From: Shewanella zhangzhouensis
GTDB lineage: Bacteria > Pseudomonadota > Gammaproteobacteria > Enterobacterales > Shewanellaceae
DNA: 64,000 bases
Direction: 5' to 3'
Assembly (NCBI RefSeq): GCF_019457615.1
Contig: NZ_CP080414.1
Span: 1,238,501-1,302,500, forward strand
The notes beneath the pieces were generated by a model. The model was not told the origin of the DNA and ran no database searches. It saw nothing but the letters and a program-made list of their open reading frames with translations. Below, piece by piece: positions 8,293 to 17,372 of the stretch; position 1 is the stretch's first letter; every line of letters begins with the position of its first letter. A program made the position numbers and the translations under genes.

Positions 8293-9651
8293 TCAGAATA
8301 TCAGGTGAGCCACACCGGCGATGACCGGCAGGGTGACCAGAGTACGCAGAACGAAAATCACGAACAGCTCCGGCAGGTTGACCGGAATGCGTGAACCGAT
8401 CAGCAGGGCGCCCACTTCGCTCATGTAAATCAGCTGAGTCACAGACAGAGCTGCAATCACAAAGCGGGTCATATCCGATTCGATACTGGCTGCCAGAATC
8501 GATGGGATAAACATGTCGGCAAAGCCCACCACGATAGTTTTGGAGGCAGCGGTGGCTTCCGGGATTTGCAGCAGTTCAAGCAGCGGAATAAATGGCATGC
8601 CGAGGTAATCAAAAATCGGTGTGTATTCGGCAATCATCAGCGCCACAGTTCCGATGGCCATGACCACAGGCAAAATCCCCAGCACCATATCGGCGACGTT
8701 TTTCACGCCTTCGGTAAAGGTCTCCTTGACGCCTCCACTGGCGGCTGCCTTGGCGAGTGCCATGTCATAGCCCCAGGAAAACACACTGTGACCGGCGGGA
8801 ACCACTTCATCATCCGGATGTCTTGGGGTGCCGTCGATGTAGTTGTCTTTTTTCCAGCAAAGCGGTGGCAGCTTGGGCACTACAATGGCGGCCACAATAC
8901 CGGCCAGACACACGGTCAGGTAGAAGGGCACAAACAGGGCCTCAAGCTTCACCTGGGAGATTACCACCAGAGAAAAGGTAATGGATACCGCCGAGAAGGT
9001 GGTGCCAATCACCGCCGCTTCGCGGGCGGTGTAAAAACGGCCTTCGTACTGTTTGCTGGTGAGCAGAATCCCCACGCTGCCATCACCGAGCCAGGAGGCC
9101 ATACAGTCGATGGCACAGCGGCCTGGCAGGTTGAACACAGGGCGCATAATTTTGGTCAGCAGTGCACCAAAGAGCTCCAGCAGGCCAAAATTCAGCAGCA
9201 GTGGCAGCAGCATACCGGCAAAAATAAACACGCTGAGCAGCACGGGCAAAAGGTCGTTGAGTACCAGCCCCCCGGTATTGCCGGATGTAATGGCTTCAGG
9301 GCCTACACCGGCAAAGGTCATCAGGATAAAGGCTGCACCCAGCATACGGATGAAAAACCACATCGGGCTGACGTTGAACAGCGCATTCAAAAAACCGTTT
9401 TCGGTAATGAATTTGGGCTTTGCCACCTTGGTGATGAGCGACACCAGGGTAGTCAGAACCACCACCGCCGTCACTATGGCCGTCGCCTTATCACTCAGCG
9501 CATGTTGCAGGGCTTTTGAAATAATGGCGATGGGGATGGTGATGGCATCCTGATAGCTGACCGGCGTCATAAACAGCAGTAGCCCTATCAGGGAGGGGAC
9601 GATAAAGGTCAGTATCGTCTTGATGTTGTGATTTTGTTTTTCTGAAGCCAC
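8293..9651 (-). CDS. yjiH: YjiH-family nucleoside-recognition (Gate domain) membrane protein
   Basis: A 452-residue polytopic inner-membrane protein with about ten hydrophobic helices and the Gate/nucleoside-recognition fold. The segment ADMFIPSILAASIESDMTRF and the GDGSVGILLTS stretch are typical of the YjiH group. Start GTG 9651 has AAGGTG eight bases upstream. Transport substrate is not established for this family. It stands alone, with its own terminator, between the propeller kinase and a chemoreceptor. Confidence 0.75.
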   Translation of the reverse strand: MASEKQNHNIKTILTFIVPSLIGLLLFMTPVSYQDAITIPIAIISKALQHALSDKATAIVTAVVVLTTLVSLITKVAKPKFITENGFLNALFNVSPMWFFIRMLGAAFILMTFAGVGPEAITSGNTGGLVLNDLLPVLLSVFIFAGMLLPLLLNFGLLELFGALLTKIMRPVFNLPGRCAIDCMASWLGDGSVGILLTSKQYEGRFYTAREAAVIGTTFSAVSITFSLVVISQVKLEALFVPFYLTVCLAGIVAAIVVPKLPPLCWKKDNYIDGTPRHPDDEVVPAGHSVFSWGYDMALAKAAASGGVKETFTEGVKNVADMVLGILPVVMAIGTVALMIAEYTPIFDYLGMPFIPLLELLQIPEATAASKTIVVGFADMFIPSILAASIESDMTRFVIAALSVTQLIYMSEVGALLIGSRIPVNLPELFVIFVLRTLVTLPVIAGVAHLIF

Positions 9652-9961
9652 GGTATTGGCACCTTAAGCTGTTGCGAATAAAGCTCTGTTCCCCACATTC
9701 CGTGGTCGAGTCGCAGTTTAACTGTTTTGCGGCCGGTGCATGTCCATGCAGGCCGGAATTTGGCGAGGGGCAAGATTACTCTCTAAGACCTGCGCTGTAA
9801 AACGATTCGCCGCCGATATTGTTCAAGTTTGAGCTTGAGCATAGTTATTGACGGTGAATGACTGGATATAGCTTACTCTGGAGTATTGGAAACATCACGT
9901 ACTAAATCGATATTAATCAGCGTGTTGCCAATGTGTTTTTGAAATGTTTAACGCAGGTTTC
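9652..9961. other. Intergenic region upstream of the YjiH-type gene
   Basis: About 310 bp without a convincing reading frame. It should carry the promoter of the minus-strand gene at 9651. I could not pick out a confident -35/-10 pair or a known operator. Confidence 0.5.
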
Positions 9962-9992
9962 TTGAAAATGGGCAGGCGTTTGTCGCCTGCCC
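9962..9992 (-). terminator. Rho-independent terminator after the chemoreceptor gene
   Basis: GGGCAGGCG / CGCCTGCCC with a 5-nt loop (9970-9992), followed on the minus strand by ATTTTC. It lies 41 bp beyond the stop of the chemoreceptor gene. Confidence 0.75.
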
Positions 9993-10032
9993 GTGAACCC
10001 TTGGGTGTGCCACTCATTGGATGGCAAATGCC

Positions 10033-11586
10033 TCAGTGGCCAAAGGTTTGACGAAGGCTGCTGGCCTTATCGGCGCTGGATTGCAGTTCCAGAGTGGCCT
10101 TGCCCACCAGACTCATGGCGGCGAGGTTGTCACTGGCGCTTTGGGCAATCTGCTGCAGGTTTTGGTTTATGTCGGCCACCACGGCTTCCTGCTGGGCCGA
10201 GGCTACAGCGTTTTGTTCCGCGAAGTCGTGGATTTCGCTTATCTGCACATGAATATCCTGAATGTCATCAACGCTTTGGGCAATGGCATGGGCACAGGCT
10301 TCTGCTTCCTGCTGGCTGCGGCCCATCTCTTCGGCCCAGTTCCCCAGCATGGTGAACATCTGCTCGACACTGCGTGAAATGCTCATGGTGGACTGCTGGG
10401 TGCGGGACGACAGGGCACGCACTTCATCGGCAACCACGGCAAAACCGCGCCCCTGCTCGCCGGCTCTGGCGGCTTCAATGGCCGCATTCAATGCCAGCAG
10501 GTTGGTTTGCTCCGCGATGGCATCGATTTCGGACATGGCGCTGGCGACTTTCTCGGCTTCACGATTAAGCCGTTCGGCATTGCTGGCCGCCTCTGCCACG
10601 GCATTGGCAAGGCTTGCAATCCGGACACGTTTTTCAGACATGGCATGGGCATTGTGCTGACACAACTGCTGGGCACCACGAATTTTTTCGGAAGTTTGGC
10701 GACTGTTGAGTGCCACTTCGCCTATGGTAGCTGTCATTTCTTCCATGGCGCAGGCCAGTTGCTCCAACTGCCTATGCTGCATATCGAGGCTGGCCTCGGT
10801 TTGTCCGCTGGCGACCACCAGGTTTTCGGCGATGCGCTGCAATTGCAGCGCCTGATCCTGACTGCGACCCAGTACGCCCTGCATGCGTGCCTGCTGCAGC
10901 AACAGCTGAAAGTCCAGAATCGAGGAGGTGTCATAGCCGCAATAGACGTGGCGGCTGACCGAGTCGAACTCCTGTTGCAACGCCATCAGGCGGGCAGGAA
11001 TGCGAAACGCCTCATCGTAGAAAATGGCAAGATTAATCCCCATCAAGAGTGCGCCGGCCACCATCACGCCGGGGCCCCACAGCAAGCCGCACATGGCTAA
11101 GCCCGTGGTGGCAACCAGGGCGGAAATAATGCGCTTTTGCCCGAGGGAAAGGTGGCGTGGCAGGCCCTTACCCTGCTGCAGACGCTGATAAATACGGGTT
11201 GCGCGATTGATCCACTGTGTCTGCGGCATGCGGCGCACCGACTGATAGCCGACGATTTTGCCCGCCTCAAAGATGGGCGACACAAAGGCATCCACCCAAT
11301 AAAAGCTGCCGTCTTTGGCGCGGTTTTTCACCAGGCCCCGCCAGGACTGTCCGGCTTTGAGCTTACTCCAGAGTTCAGCAAAGGCGTCTGCTGGCATATC
11401 CGGGTGGCGCACGATATTGTGGGAGTGCCCCACAAGTTCCTGCTCGGTATAACCGCTGATTTGAATAAAGCGTGGGTTGGCGTAAGTGATGACACCACGC
11501 AAATCCGTGGTGGAAATCAGCTCGTCATCCTGTTTGAGGCGAATTTCACGTTGGTTTATGGGGCGATGTTTCGACATATTCGACAT
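10033..11586 (-). CDS. PAS-domain methyl-accepting chemotaxis protein (Aer-like)
   Basis: A 517-residue chemoreceptor with a cytoplasmic N-terminal PAS domain (about residues 18-125; motifs GVITYANPRF and GYTEQELVG). A short hydrophobic hairpin (about 150-185) and a signalling domain with the conserved tip EQTNLLALNAAIEAARAGEQ follow. There is no periplasmic sensor domain and no clear HAMP. This is the layout of Aer, which senses redox or energy state through PAS-bound FAD. FAD binding is not proven from sequence. Start ATG 11586; a second ATG three codons later is possible. The gene is monocistronic, with a terminator downstream. Confidence 0.88.
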   Translation of the reverse strand: MSNMSKHRPINQREIRLKQDDELISTTDLRGVITYANPRFIQISGYTEQELVGHSHNIVRHPDMPADAFAELWSKLKAGQSWRGLVKNRAKDGSFYWVDAFVSPIFEAGKIVGYQSVRRMPQTQWINRATRIYQRLQQGKGLPRHLSLGQKRIISALVATTGLAMCGLLWGPGVMVAGALLMGINLAIFYDEAFRIPARLMALQQEFDSVSRHVYCGYDTSSILDFQLLLQQARMQGVLGRSQDQALQLQRIAENLVVASGQTEASLDMQHRQLEQLACAMEEMTATIGEVALNSRQTSEKIRGAQQLCQHNAHAMSEKRVRIASLANAVAEAASNAERLNREAEKVASAMSEIDAIAEQTNLLALNAAIEAARAGEQGRGFAVVADEVRALSSRTQQSTMSISRSVEQMFTMLGNWAEEMGRSQQEAEACAHAIAQSVDDIQDIHVQISEIHDFAEQNAVASAQQEAVVADINQNLQQIAQSASDNLAAMSLVGKATLELQSSADKASSLRQTFGH

Positions 11587-11905
11587 AGGTACGGCCGTCG
11601 GCTCTGGAGGTTATTATGGTTCGGTAAAAGGCGATCAATGTAGCATAAGTAATCCATAATTTGATCAGGGTTTTACTCCGATTTAGGTATAAGTATTAGT
11701 CACTTGTTGTTGTGGTTTGATGCCAACGCCTTGGCAGACATGAAACTGGGCGCAGGGGGATATGTTTTACTTTCTCCAGACATGCAGACCGAAATACGGA
11801 TGTGAGACAGCTAAAAAAATGTCATACGGTTAGCTGTAAAGGCCGGTTTTTATCTGTATGGTAAACAAAGTGATTTTACTATTCTGCCCAAGGATTGGAG
11901 ACAAG
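11587..11905. other. Intergenic region between divergent chemoreceptor and DUF998 genes
   Basis: About 320 bp that must hold two divergent promoters. I see AT-rich stretches around 11640-11700 but no confident promoter, operator or small gene. Confidence 0.45.
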
Positions 11906-12610
11906 GTGCCCCAGAGCTTTAGCGATACCCCAAGGGGATCTGGCAACAAGTGTCACAAGATATTCCGGCTCGCCAGGCAAATGTTTGCCGTCGGTATGCT
12001 GTTGCTGTGCGCGTGTTTACTAGGGGGGGCGCTGGGTTTCAGCTCGGCAGATAATCCGGGGTTGTTCAGCCCCTTCAATCACAACCTTTCAGAGCTTGGC
12101 ACCTATGGGCTGTCGCCCCTTGCCGTGCTCGCCAATGGCGGTGTCTTCTTCGGTGGCTTGCTGCTGAGTCTGGGCTGCCTGCAGGGGATGCGCACTCAAC
12201 GCGGTGGCGGCATGATGGCATGGCTGCTGCTGGCGTTCACCTGGCTGTCTCTGGCCCTGACAGGACTCTTTCCATCGAACGTGTATCATCTGCATACCCT
12301 TGCCCTGAAATGGTTTTTTATTCTGGGGCTAGCTGCAAGCCTGTGTTACTGCATCTATCTTGCGCTGCGTCAGGCGCCGGTAACCGGCTTTTGGGCTTTG
12401 AGTCTTTGTTTGATGGCCTTGGTAGCAAACAGCGCTTTTTTGCTGTTGCCCAGTCTGGCGCTGGAGAGCCTGCCCTTCAGCAGGCCCTTTTATGAAGAGG
12501 CCTATTCCCCCTATCCAAGGCCAGCGTTTTGGTGGCCCGCCACACTGCAATGGTTAAGTCTGGTCACCATGCTGTTGTGGCAAGCCGAGCTCTTCAGACG
12601 GCCTGATTAA
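11906..12610 (+). CDS. DUF998-family membrane protein
   Basis: A protein of about 234 residues with six predicted transmembrane helices. The first helix is followed by NPGLFSPFNHNLSELGTYG, resembling the early NxxSELG motif of DUF998 proteins, whose function is unknown. I chose GTG 11906 because GGAG lies five bases upstream; an in-frame ATG at 11858 would add 16 residues but lacks a good ribosome-binding site. Its 3' end overlaps the convergent ubiV gene by 17 bp. Confidence 0.65.
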   Translation: MPQSFSDTPRGSGNKCHKIFRLARQMFAVGMLLLCACLLGGALGFSSADNPGLFSPFNHNLSELGTYGLSPLAVLANGGVFFGGLLLSLGCLQGMRTQRGGGMMAWLLLAFTWLSLALTGLFPSNVYHLHTLALKWFFILGLAASLCYCIYLALRQAPVTGFWALSLCLMALVANSAFLLLPSLALESLPFSRPFYEEAYSPYPRPAFWWPATLQWLSLVTMLLWQAELFRRPD

Positions 12611-13430
12611 ATCCCGCTTCCCCAAACCAGTATCCATTACATTCATTCCCCGACAGTGGGGTTGAGGTTTCCAGGTTCGGCAGTGACATGCCACTCGGGG
12701 AAATCCTGAACCAATCTACACCCATCGCGGCCATATTGTGCCATTCGCTGGCCAGATTCACGCAGGCCGCCGACTGGGTCTGGATGCCGTTGAGTCTGAG
12801 CAGCGGCTGAGATTCCTGGGTTTGCACCAACAGCCCCTTGCTGTGGCTCTTGCAGATTATCTGACAACCATCTTTGGCCAGACCATGGTGACGGGCCGTA
12901 AAACAGCGGGCCGAGTGGGCAAGTGGTATGTGCCCGTAGCCCAATACCTCTACTTCGGGCCGCGACGTACCCAGTTGGCTCAGCACCTCGGCCAGCCATT
13001 CACGGGAAAGCTCCACCGGCATGACAAAGCGCTGCATTCCCCAGTCGGCCAGTTTGCGGATGCTGGCGGCATTATAGAGGTTGATATGGGGGCCACACAC
13101 AAAGGGCACAGCGGCTTCGCGGGCATGGTGAACTGCGGCCATGTCGTTGGCTTCGATGATAAACTCGCCATTACTGACCAGTTTTTTAAGCTCGGTCACT
13201 TCTCCAGCGGCTTCAATCAATGCCAGGCTGGTGAGCACCACCTCTTTACCGGCATCCCGCAGCTCGCGGGCCAATGTCAGGTAGTCGCTGGTCTTGAGCT
13301 CGCGCCTGCGACTGCAGACGGCCTCACCCAGATACACCAATTCGATTCCGCTTTCGGCTATTGCCCGGTAAAACTCAAAAACTTTGGTTTTGTCCCAGCA
13401 ATAGAGCAGGGGGCCCAGACTGGTTTTCAT
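12594..13430 (-). CDS. ubiV: UbiV, U32-family subunit of O2-independent ubiquinone hydroxylase
   Basis: A 278-residue U32-family protein. With UbiU it forms an iron-sulfur heterodimer that hydroxylates ubiquinone precursors without oxygen. The four cluster cysteines are visible with the spacing known for Escherichia coli UbiV: Cys39, then the C-x12-C-x3-C set in RCFTARHHGLAKDGCQIIC. The N-terminus MKTSLGPLLYCWDK is also typical. It lies 11 bp after ubiU in one operon and ubiT is divergent just beyond, giving the complete UbiTUV set. Confidence 0.92.
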   Translation of the reverse strand: MKTSLGPLLYCWDKTKVFEFYRAIAESGIELVYLGEAVCSRRRELKTSDYLTLARELRDAGKEVVLTSLALIEAAGEVTELKKLVSNGEFIIEANDMAAVHHAREAAVPFVCGPHINLYNAASIRKLADWGMQRFVMPVELSREWLAEVLSQLGTSRPEVEVLGYGHIPLAHSARCFTARHHGLAKDGCQIICKSHSKGLLVQTQESQPLLRLNGIQTQSAACVNLASEWHNMAAMGVDWFRISPSGMSLPNLETSTPLSGNECNGYWFGEAGFNQAV

Positions 13431-13441
13431 GTGCTTGCTCC

Positions 13442-14443
13442 TTACTGCCAGCGGCGCTCATAGGCGCCCAGGGTGGTGATTTGGCCTTCGGATAACTTAC
13501 CCAGCGCCCTGTCCCAGTCGGCCTGAACCTGATATTGCTCAGGATTGCGCTTAAAGGTATCGATGGCGGCGCGCCACACCCGGGTAACCTGCTCTACGTA
13601 GGCCGGACTGCGCTGTCGTCCTTCAATCTTGAGCGATACCACTCCGGCACGTGCCAGCTCTGGCAGCAGGCTCAGGGTGTTAAGGCTGGTGGGGGACTCG
13701 AGCAGGTAATCCGGGGTATCGCTGTCTTCGGCGATAAAGCGCCCCTTGCATACCACCGGGTAGCCCATTTGCTCATGCCGGGAGGCCTTATCAATCAGGA
13801 CTTCGTTGAGGCGGGTCAGGCTCTGATCGCCCTCTTGCTGCCAGCGTACGTGTTTGGCCGGTGAGCAGGAACCGCCGGTATTTGGGGACTGGCCCGTAAC
13901 GTAGGATGACAGGTGGCAGCGCCCCTCGGCCATGATGCACAGGCTGCCAAAGGCAAAAACCTCCAAGTCCACCGGGGTGTCGGCGGCGAGATCCCGAACC
14001 TGTTTCATCGACAGCACCCGAGGCAACACCACGCGCTCGATGTTGAAAGCGTCCTTATAGAGGGTAAGCGCCCCGAGGTTGGTGGCGCTTGCCTGCACCG
14101 ACAGATGCAGCGGCAGGTCGGGGTAACGATTGTGGGCATAATCCAGCAGCGAGATATCGGCAACGATCAGCGCATCGGCCTTCAGACGTGCCGCCAAATC
14201 CACCGCCTGATACCAACGCTGCTCTTCACCGGGTTTGGGAAAGGTATTCAGGGTGAGGTAGAGCTTCTTCCCCGCCGCCGCGGTGAGCCGTCTGGCCTCG
14301 GTTAACTGTTCCGGGGTAAAGTTCAGCCCGGCAAAGGAGCGGGCATTGGTATCATCTTTCAGCCCCAGATAAATCGCATCGGCCCCGGCATTGAGGGCGA
14401 CCTTGAGCGCGGCCAGATTGCCGGCCGGACACAACAACTCCAT
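13442..14443 (-). CDS. ubiU: UbiU, U32-family subunit of O2-independent ubiquinone hydroxylase
   Basis: A 333-residue partner of UbiV. The start MELLCPAGNLAALK and the conserved AIYLGLKDDTNARSF segment are U32 hallmarks. Four cysteines show the known 4Fe-4S spacing of UbiU (C-x6-C-x16-C-x38-C) in CIMAEGRC, GGSC and PVVC. It is first in the ubiUV operon. The start ATG 14443 faces ubiT across a 143-bp divergent promoter region that contains a candidate FNR-type site. Confidence 0.93.
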   Translation of the reverse strand: MELLCPAGNLAALKVALNAGADAIYLGLKDDTNARSFAGLNFTPEQLTEARRLTAAAGKKLYLTLNTFPKPGEEQRWYQAVDLAARLKADALIVADISLLDYAHNRYPDLPLHLSVQASATNLGALTLYKDAFNIERVVLPRVLSMKQVRDLAADTPVDLEVFAFGSLCIMAEGRCHLSSYVTGQSPNTGGSCSPAKHVRWQQEGDQSLTRLNEVLIDKASRHEQMGYPVVCKGRFIAEDSDTPDYLLESPTSLNTLSLLPELARAGVVSLKIEGRQRSPAYVEQVTRVWRAAIDTFKRNPEQYQVQADWDRALGKLSEGQITTLGAYERRWQ

Positions 14444-14506
14444 AGTGTGACACTCTTCAAATATCCAAAAACGCCCGCAGTGTACCCATGTTTGTCGGCC
14501 CGGGAC

Positions 14507-14520
14507 TTGATGTAAGACAA
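14507..14520. promoter_or_regulatory. Candidate FNR/EtrA-type site between ubiU and ubiT
   Basis: TTGAT-GTAA-GACAA fits the FNR pattern TTGAT-N4-ATCAA in eight of ten half-site bases, with one perfect half. It sits in the divergent promoter of genes that work under anaerobiosis. Known ubiUV genes in enterobacteria are FNR-controlled. One half-site is imperfect, so this is a candidate only. Confidence 0.45.
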
Positions 14521-14586
14521 GAGGCTGAAACTAAAAGCCGCTTATGATGCCCTGAACCCGTTTGGCCTGAAAATAGAGGAGCCTTC

Positions 14587-15099
14587 ATGCCTTATCCTTT
14601 TGCGGCACGCCTTGCCAAAGATTTGCTGGAAACCGCGCCTGCATTGGTGCGTTTGCCACTGTCCAAGGTACCTTTTGCGGCCAAAGCCGCCCTGATTAAC
14701 CCCCTGCTGTCGCTGCTTATGGCCGACGAAGCCAAGGCCGGTGAGCTGGATTTTCTCTCCGGTAAGTGGGTGGGGATTGAGGTAAAAGATTTGGGGCTGT
14801 GTTTTGAGGTGAGCTTCGATGGCGCCATTAAAGTACAACCGCCCGGCGCGCCGCAGGTGCAGTTCAGTGCCAATTCCCGGGAGCTTTTGCTGATTGCCGC
14901 GGGTAAAGAAGATCCGGATACGCTGTTTTTTCAGCGCAGGCTCTCCATTGAAGGGGATACTGAGCTGGGGTTGATGGTAAAAAATATGCTGCTTGCCATC
15001 GACCTGGGCCGTTTGCCTGCGCCGGTACAGACCAGCCTCATCCAGCTGGCCAATGCCCTGGTGGTTTTGGAGCAAAAGGCCGAGCCAGCCTGGGCCTGA
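14587..15099 (+). CDS. ubiT: UbiT, SCP2-domain accessory factor for anaerobic ubiquinone synthesis
   Basis: A 170-residue protein with an SCP2 (sterol carrier) lipid-binding domain (about residues 40-140). UbiT is needed with UbiU and UbiV for oxygen-independent ubiquinone synthesis and probably presents the hydrophobic intermediates. The N-terminal part (PFAARLAKDLLETAPALVRLP) and central DFLSGKWVGIEV segment fit the family. Divergent from ubiUV, and followed by a strong terminator. Confidence 0.88.
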   Translation: MPYPFAARLAKDLLETAPALVRLPLSKVPFAAKAALINPLLSLLMADEAKAGELDFLSGKWVGIEVKDLGLCFEVSFDGAIKVQPPGAPQVQFSANSRELLLIAAGKEDPDTLFFQRRLSIEGDTELGLMVKNMLLAIDLGRLPAPVQTSLIQLANALVVLEQKAEPAWA

Positions 15100-15123
15100 G
15101 TGTGTCGATACGCATGCGGTCAG

Positions 15124-15148
15124 CGCCCGGTCTTTACCGGGCGTTTTT
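15124..15148 (+). terminator. Rho-independent terminator after ubiT
   Basis: CGCCCGG / CCGGGCG with a 6-nt loop, followed by TTTTTCTTTTG, 25 bp after the ubiT stop. Confidence 0.88.
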
Positions 15149-15240
15149 CTTTTGTCTTTGAGACCTTACTCTCGTTTGCTGTTGGCGCAACAGGGGGAAG
15201 CGCGCTAGCATGATGTGATTGAAATGGAGGTAAATCTGTC

Positions 15241-16305
15241 ATGCCCGATTCTGTCAATGCGTCCAAAAAAATCAGTACCTACCTCTTTCTAACCGTGCTC
15301 GGCATCTGGCTATACAGCCTCTGGGCCGACCGGGTGACACCCATGACCACCCAGGCCTTTGTGCACGCTTATCTGGTACGCATTACCCCCGAAGTAGCGG
15401 GCAATATAGTGCAGGTGAACGTGGGTAACGATAAGCGGGTTGAAGCCGGTGAGCTGCTGTTTGAGATTGATGCATCCCAGTATCAAATTGCCCGTGAAAA
15501 GGCCCAGGCCGATTTGGAGCGGGTAGGGCAAAGCCTCGGGGCAAGCACCGCTGCGGTGCAGGTTGCACAGGCCAAGGTGGGCGATGCCCGTGCCGCGCTG
15601 GATAACGCCAAGGCGCAGGCCGCGCGGGTCGAAACCCTCGCCGAACGAGGGGTGCTCAGCCAGGCAGAGCTGGATAACGCAAGGGAGGCTGAGCAGCGCG
15701 CCCAGGCCAGTTTAGCGGCGGCCGAGGCGTCTTTATTGCAGGCAAAACAGAATCTTGGCCCTGTAGGGGAGAATAACCCTGAGCTTAAAGCGGCCATGGC
15801 AGCATTGGCGAAGGCAGAGCTGGACCTCAAACGTACCCGTGTAGTGGCACCGTCCCGGGGTGTGGTCACCAATGTGCAGCTATCGCCCGGTCAATACATG
15901 GCGCCCGGGCAACCGGCGCTGACCTTTATCGATCCCCGTGAAGTATGGATTTCAGCCATGATGCGGGAAAATTCACTGGAGCATATCCGCAAAGGGGTGA
16001 AGGTTGGACTGGTGTTTGACGCCCTGCCGGGGCGGGTATTTGAAGGTGTGGTCGACAGCATCGGCTGGGGCAGTGGCGGGGCCAATAACATCGACCAAAC
16101 CACGGGCTTTGAAACCGCCCAAACCGGCAAGCAGCAGGCCAAGCGATTCCCTGTGCATATTCGCTTCGATACGGCGCCAATGGCGAATGAGTTGCGCTTT
16201 GGCTCCCAGGTGACAGTGGCTTTTTACACAGGAGAAAGCAGCGTGGGAGAAGTTCTTGCTCAGCTGTGGCTGTGGTGCTGGAGTAAGCTGACTTATGTCT
16301 CCTAA
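15241..16305 (+). CDS. HlyD/EmrA-family membrane fusion protein
   Basis: A 354-residue periplasmic adaptor subunit of an efflux pump. One N-terminal transmembrane helix (about residues 13-30) is followed by the lipoyl half-motif (ITPEVAGNIVQVNVGNDKRV), a long coiled-coil hairpin rich in Ala/Gln/Glu (about 80-195), the second lipoyl half (VVAPSRGVVTNVQLSPGQYM) and a beta-barrel domain. Start ATG 15241 is preceded by GGAGG. It overlaps the next gene by 11 bp, implying translational coupling with the DUF2955 permease. No outer-membrane factor is nearby. The substrate is unknown. Confidence 0.85.
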   Translation: MPDSVNASKKISTYLFLTVLGIWLYSLWADRVTPMTTQAFVHAYLVRITPEVAGNIVQVNVGNDKRVEAGELLFEIDASQYQIAREKAQADLERVGQSLGASTAAVQVAQAKVGDARAALDNAKAQAARVETLAERGVLSQAELDNAREAEQRAQASLAAAEASLLQAKQNLGPVGENNPELKAAMAALAKAELDLKRTRVVAPSRGVVTNVQLSPGQYMAPGQPALTFIDPREVWISAMMRENSLEHIRKGVKVGLVFDALPGRVFEGVVDSIGWGSGGANNIDQTTGFETAQTGKQQAKRFPVHIRFDTAPMANELRFGSQVTVAFYTGESSVGEVLAQLWLWCWSKLTYVS

Positions 16306-17371
16306 GCGCGCATTGGGAGTTCGCCTTTGGTATTTCAAAGGCTTTTCCAGCAGGGCTAATCCAGTACTCAGAATTGCCGTTGCCGCGCTGGTGCCGCTCT
16401 TTGTGCTCCAGTATCTGGAAAATCCATTGCCCATGTTGGTGTCGGTATTTGCGGTGATCATGCTCACTTTGATGCCGGGACGGCCTTCGTTGCAGGTGCT
16501 GTCGAAACTCAGCATGGTGGTGGTGGTCGCCGCCATGGTGCAGCATGCTGCCGGCATTCTGTTGTCGGGAACAGGCACCGGCTCCTGGCTGTTTTTATTT
16601 GCGGTGCTCTTCTACAGCCTGTCGAGAATCCACCTGAACCCCAAGGATATCGTTGGGTTGATGATGATGATCCTGGGTATCATGGTCACCATATTGCACT
16701 GGCAATTTGCGATGACAGTATCCAATTTGCCGCTGGTGCTCGCGGCCAATTTCGTGGGCGCCATTGTGATGGTGTATCTGGTGTTTTGGCTGTTTCCAGG
16801 GGAAGAATTGGGCGCCGAAGCTGACACAGCCTGGGAGCTAACTCCCAGTCATTGGCTTAAGGTTTTTGTTAAGTCACTGTTTTTATTGTTGGTGATATTT
16901 TTGCTGATTGATGCGGATAACAGCCAGAGTCTGCTGATTGCCATCACCCTTGCCAATCTCGTCAAAGACCCCAACCCCATGGCCGGGACCCACAATGGAC
17001 GGCAAAGACTGTGGACCACTGCGGTGGGCGTACTGTTGACTCTCCCCTTACTGCTGGCATTTTGGCTGGATATGCACTGGTGGCTGTTGATGCTGTTTGC
17101 CATTGCACTGGCCTTGTGGGGCAGCGCACTGGCGCTGGAGCACAAGGCTTCAATGGCAGAGTATCAGCTGCTGATGAGCAGCTTTGTGATGCTGGTTTAT
17201 CAGGTCATCAGCCACGATGGCTCCAGCTCCCTCACTTCGTCCCTGACCCGATTGGGGGCCGTGGTACTGGCCGTTTTATTGGGGGTGATGTTGCTGGGGA
17301 TGCTGTCTGGTCTTGGAGTGATGCGCACCGGCAGTCGTGCGACCAAGCCCGCTAAAATGGGCTTGGATTGA
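16295..17371 (+). CDS. DUF2955 family membrane protein, FUSC-like efflux permease
   Basis: A 358-residue inner-membrane protein with two groups of hydrophobic helices separated by a soluble stretch around LFPGEELGAEADTAWELTP. This resembles aromatic-acid exporter (FUSC/AaeB-like) proteins, to which DUF2955 is related. It regularly pairs with an HlyD-type adaptor, as here. Role inferred: the transport half of a two-gene efflux system. The coding end lies 1 bp from the convergent ferredoxin gene. Confidence 0.75.
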   Translation: MSPKRALGVRLWYFKGFSSRANPVLRIAVAALVPLFVLQYLENPLPMLVSVFAVIMLTLMPGRPSLQVLSKLSMVVVVAAMVQHAAGILLSGTGTGSWLFLFAVLFYSLSRIHLNPKDIVGLMMMILGIMVTILHWQFAMTVSNLPLVLAANFVGAIVMVYLVFWLFPGEELGAEADTAWELTPSHWLKVFVKSLFLLLVIFLLIDADNSQSLLIAITLANLVKDPNPMAGTHNGRQRLWTTAVGVLLTLPLLLAFWLDMHWWLLMLFAIALALWGSALALEHKASMAEYQLLMSSFVMLVYQVISHDGSSSLTSSLTRLGAVVLAVLLGVMLLGMLSGLGVMRTGSRATKPAKMGLD

Positions 17372-17372
17372 G

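Noticed and set aside
8566..9519. Open frame of about 317 codons antisense to the YjiH-type gene
   Set aside because: The histidine/glutamine-rich translation is typical of an antisense shadow; the membrane protein on the other strand is clearly real.
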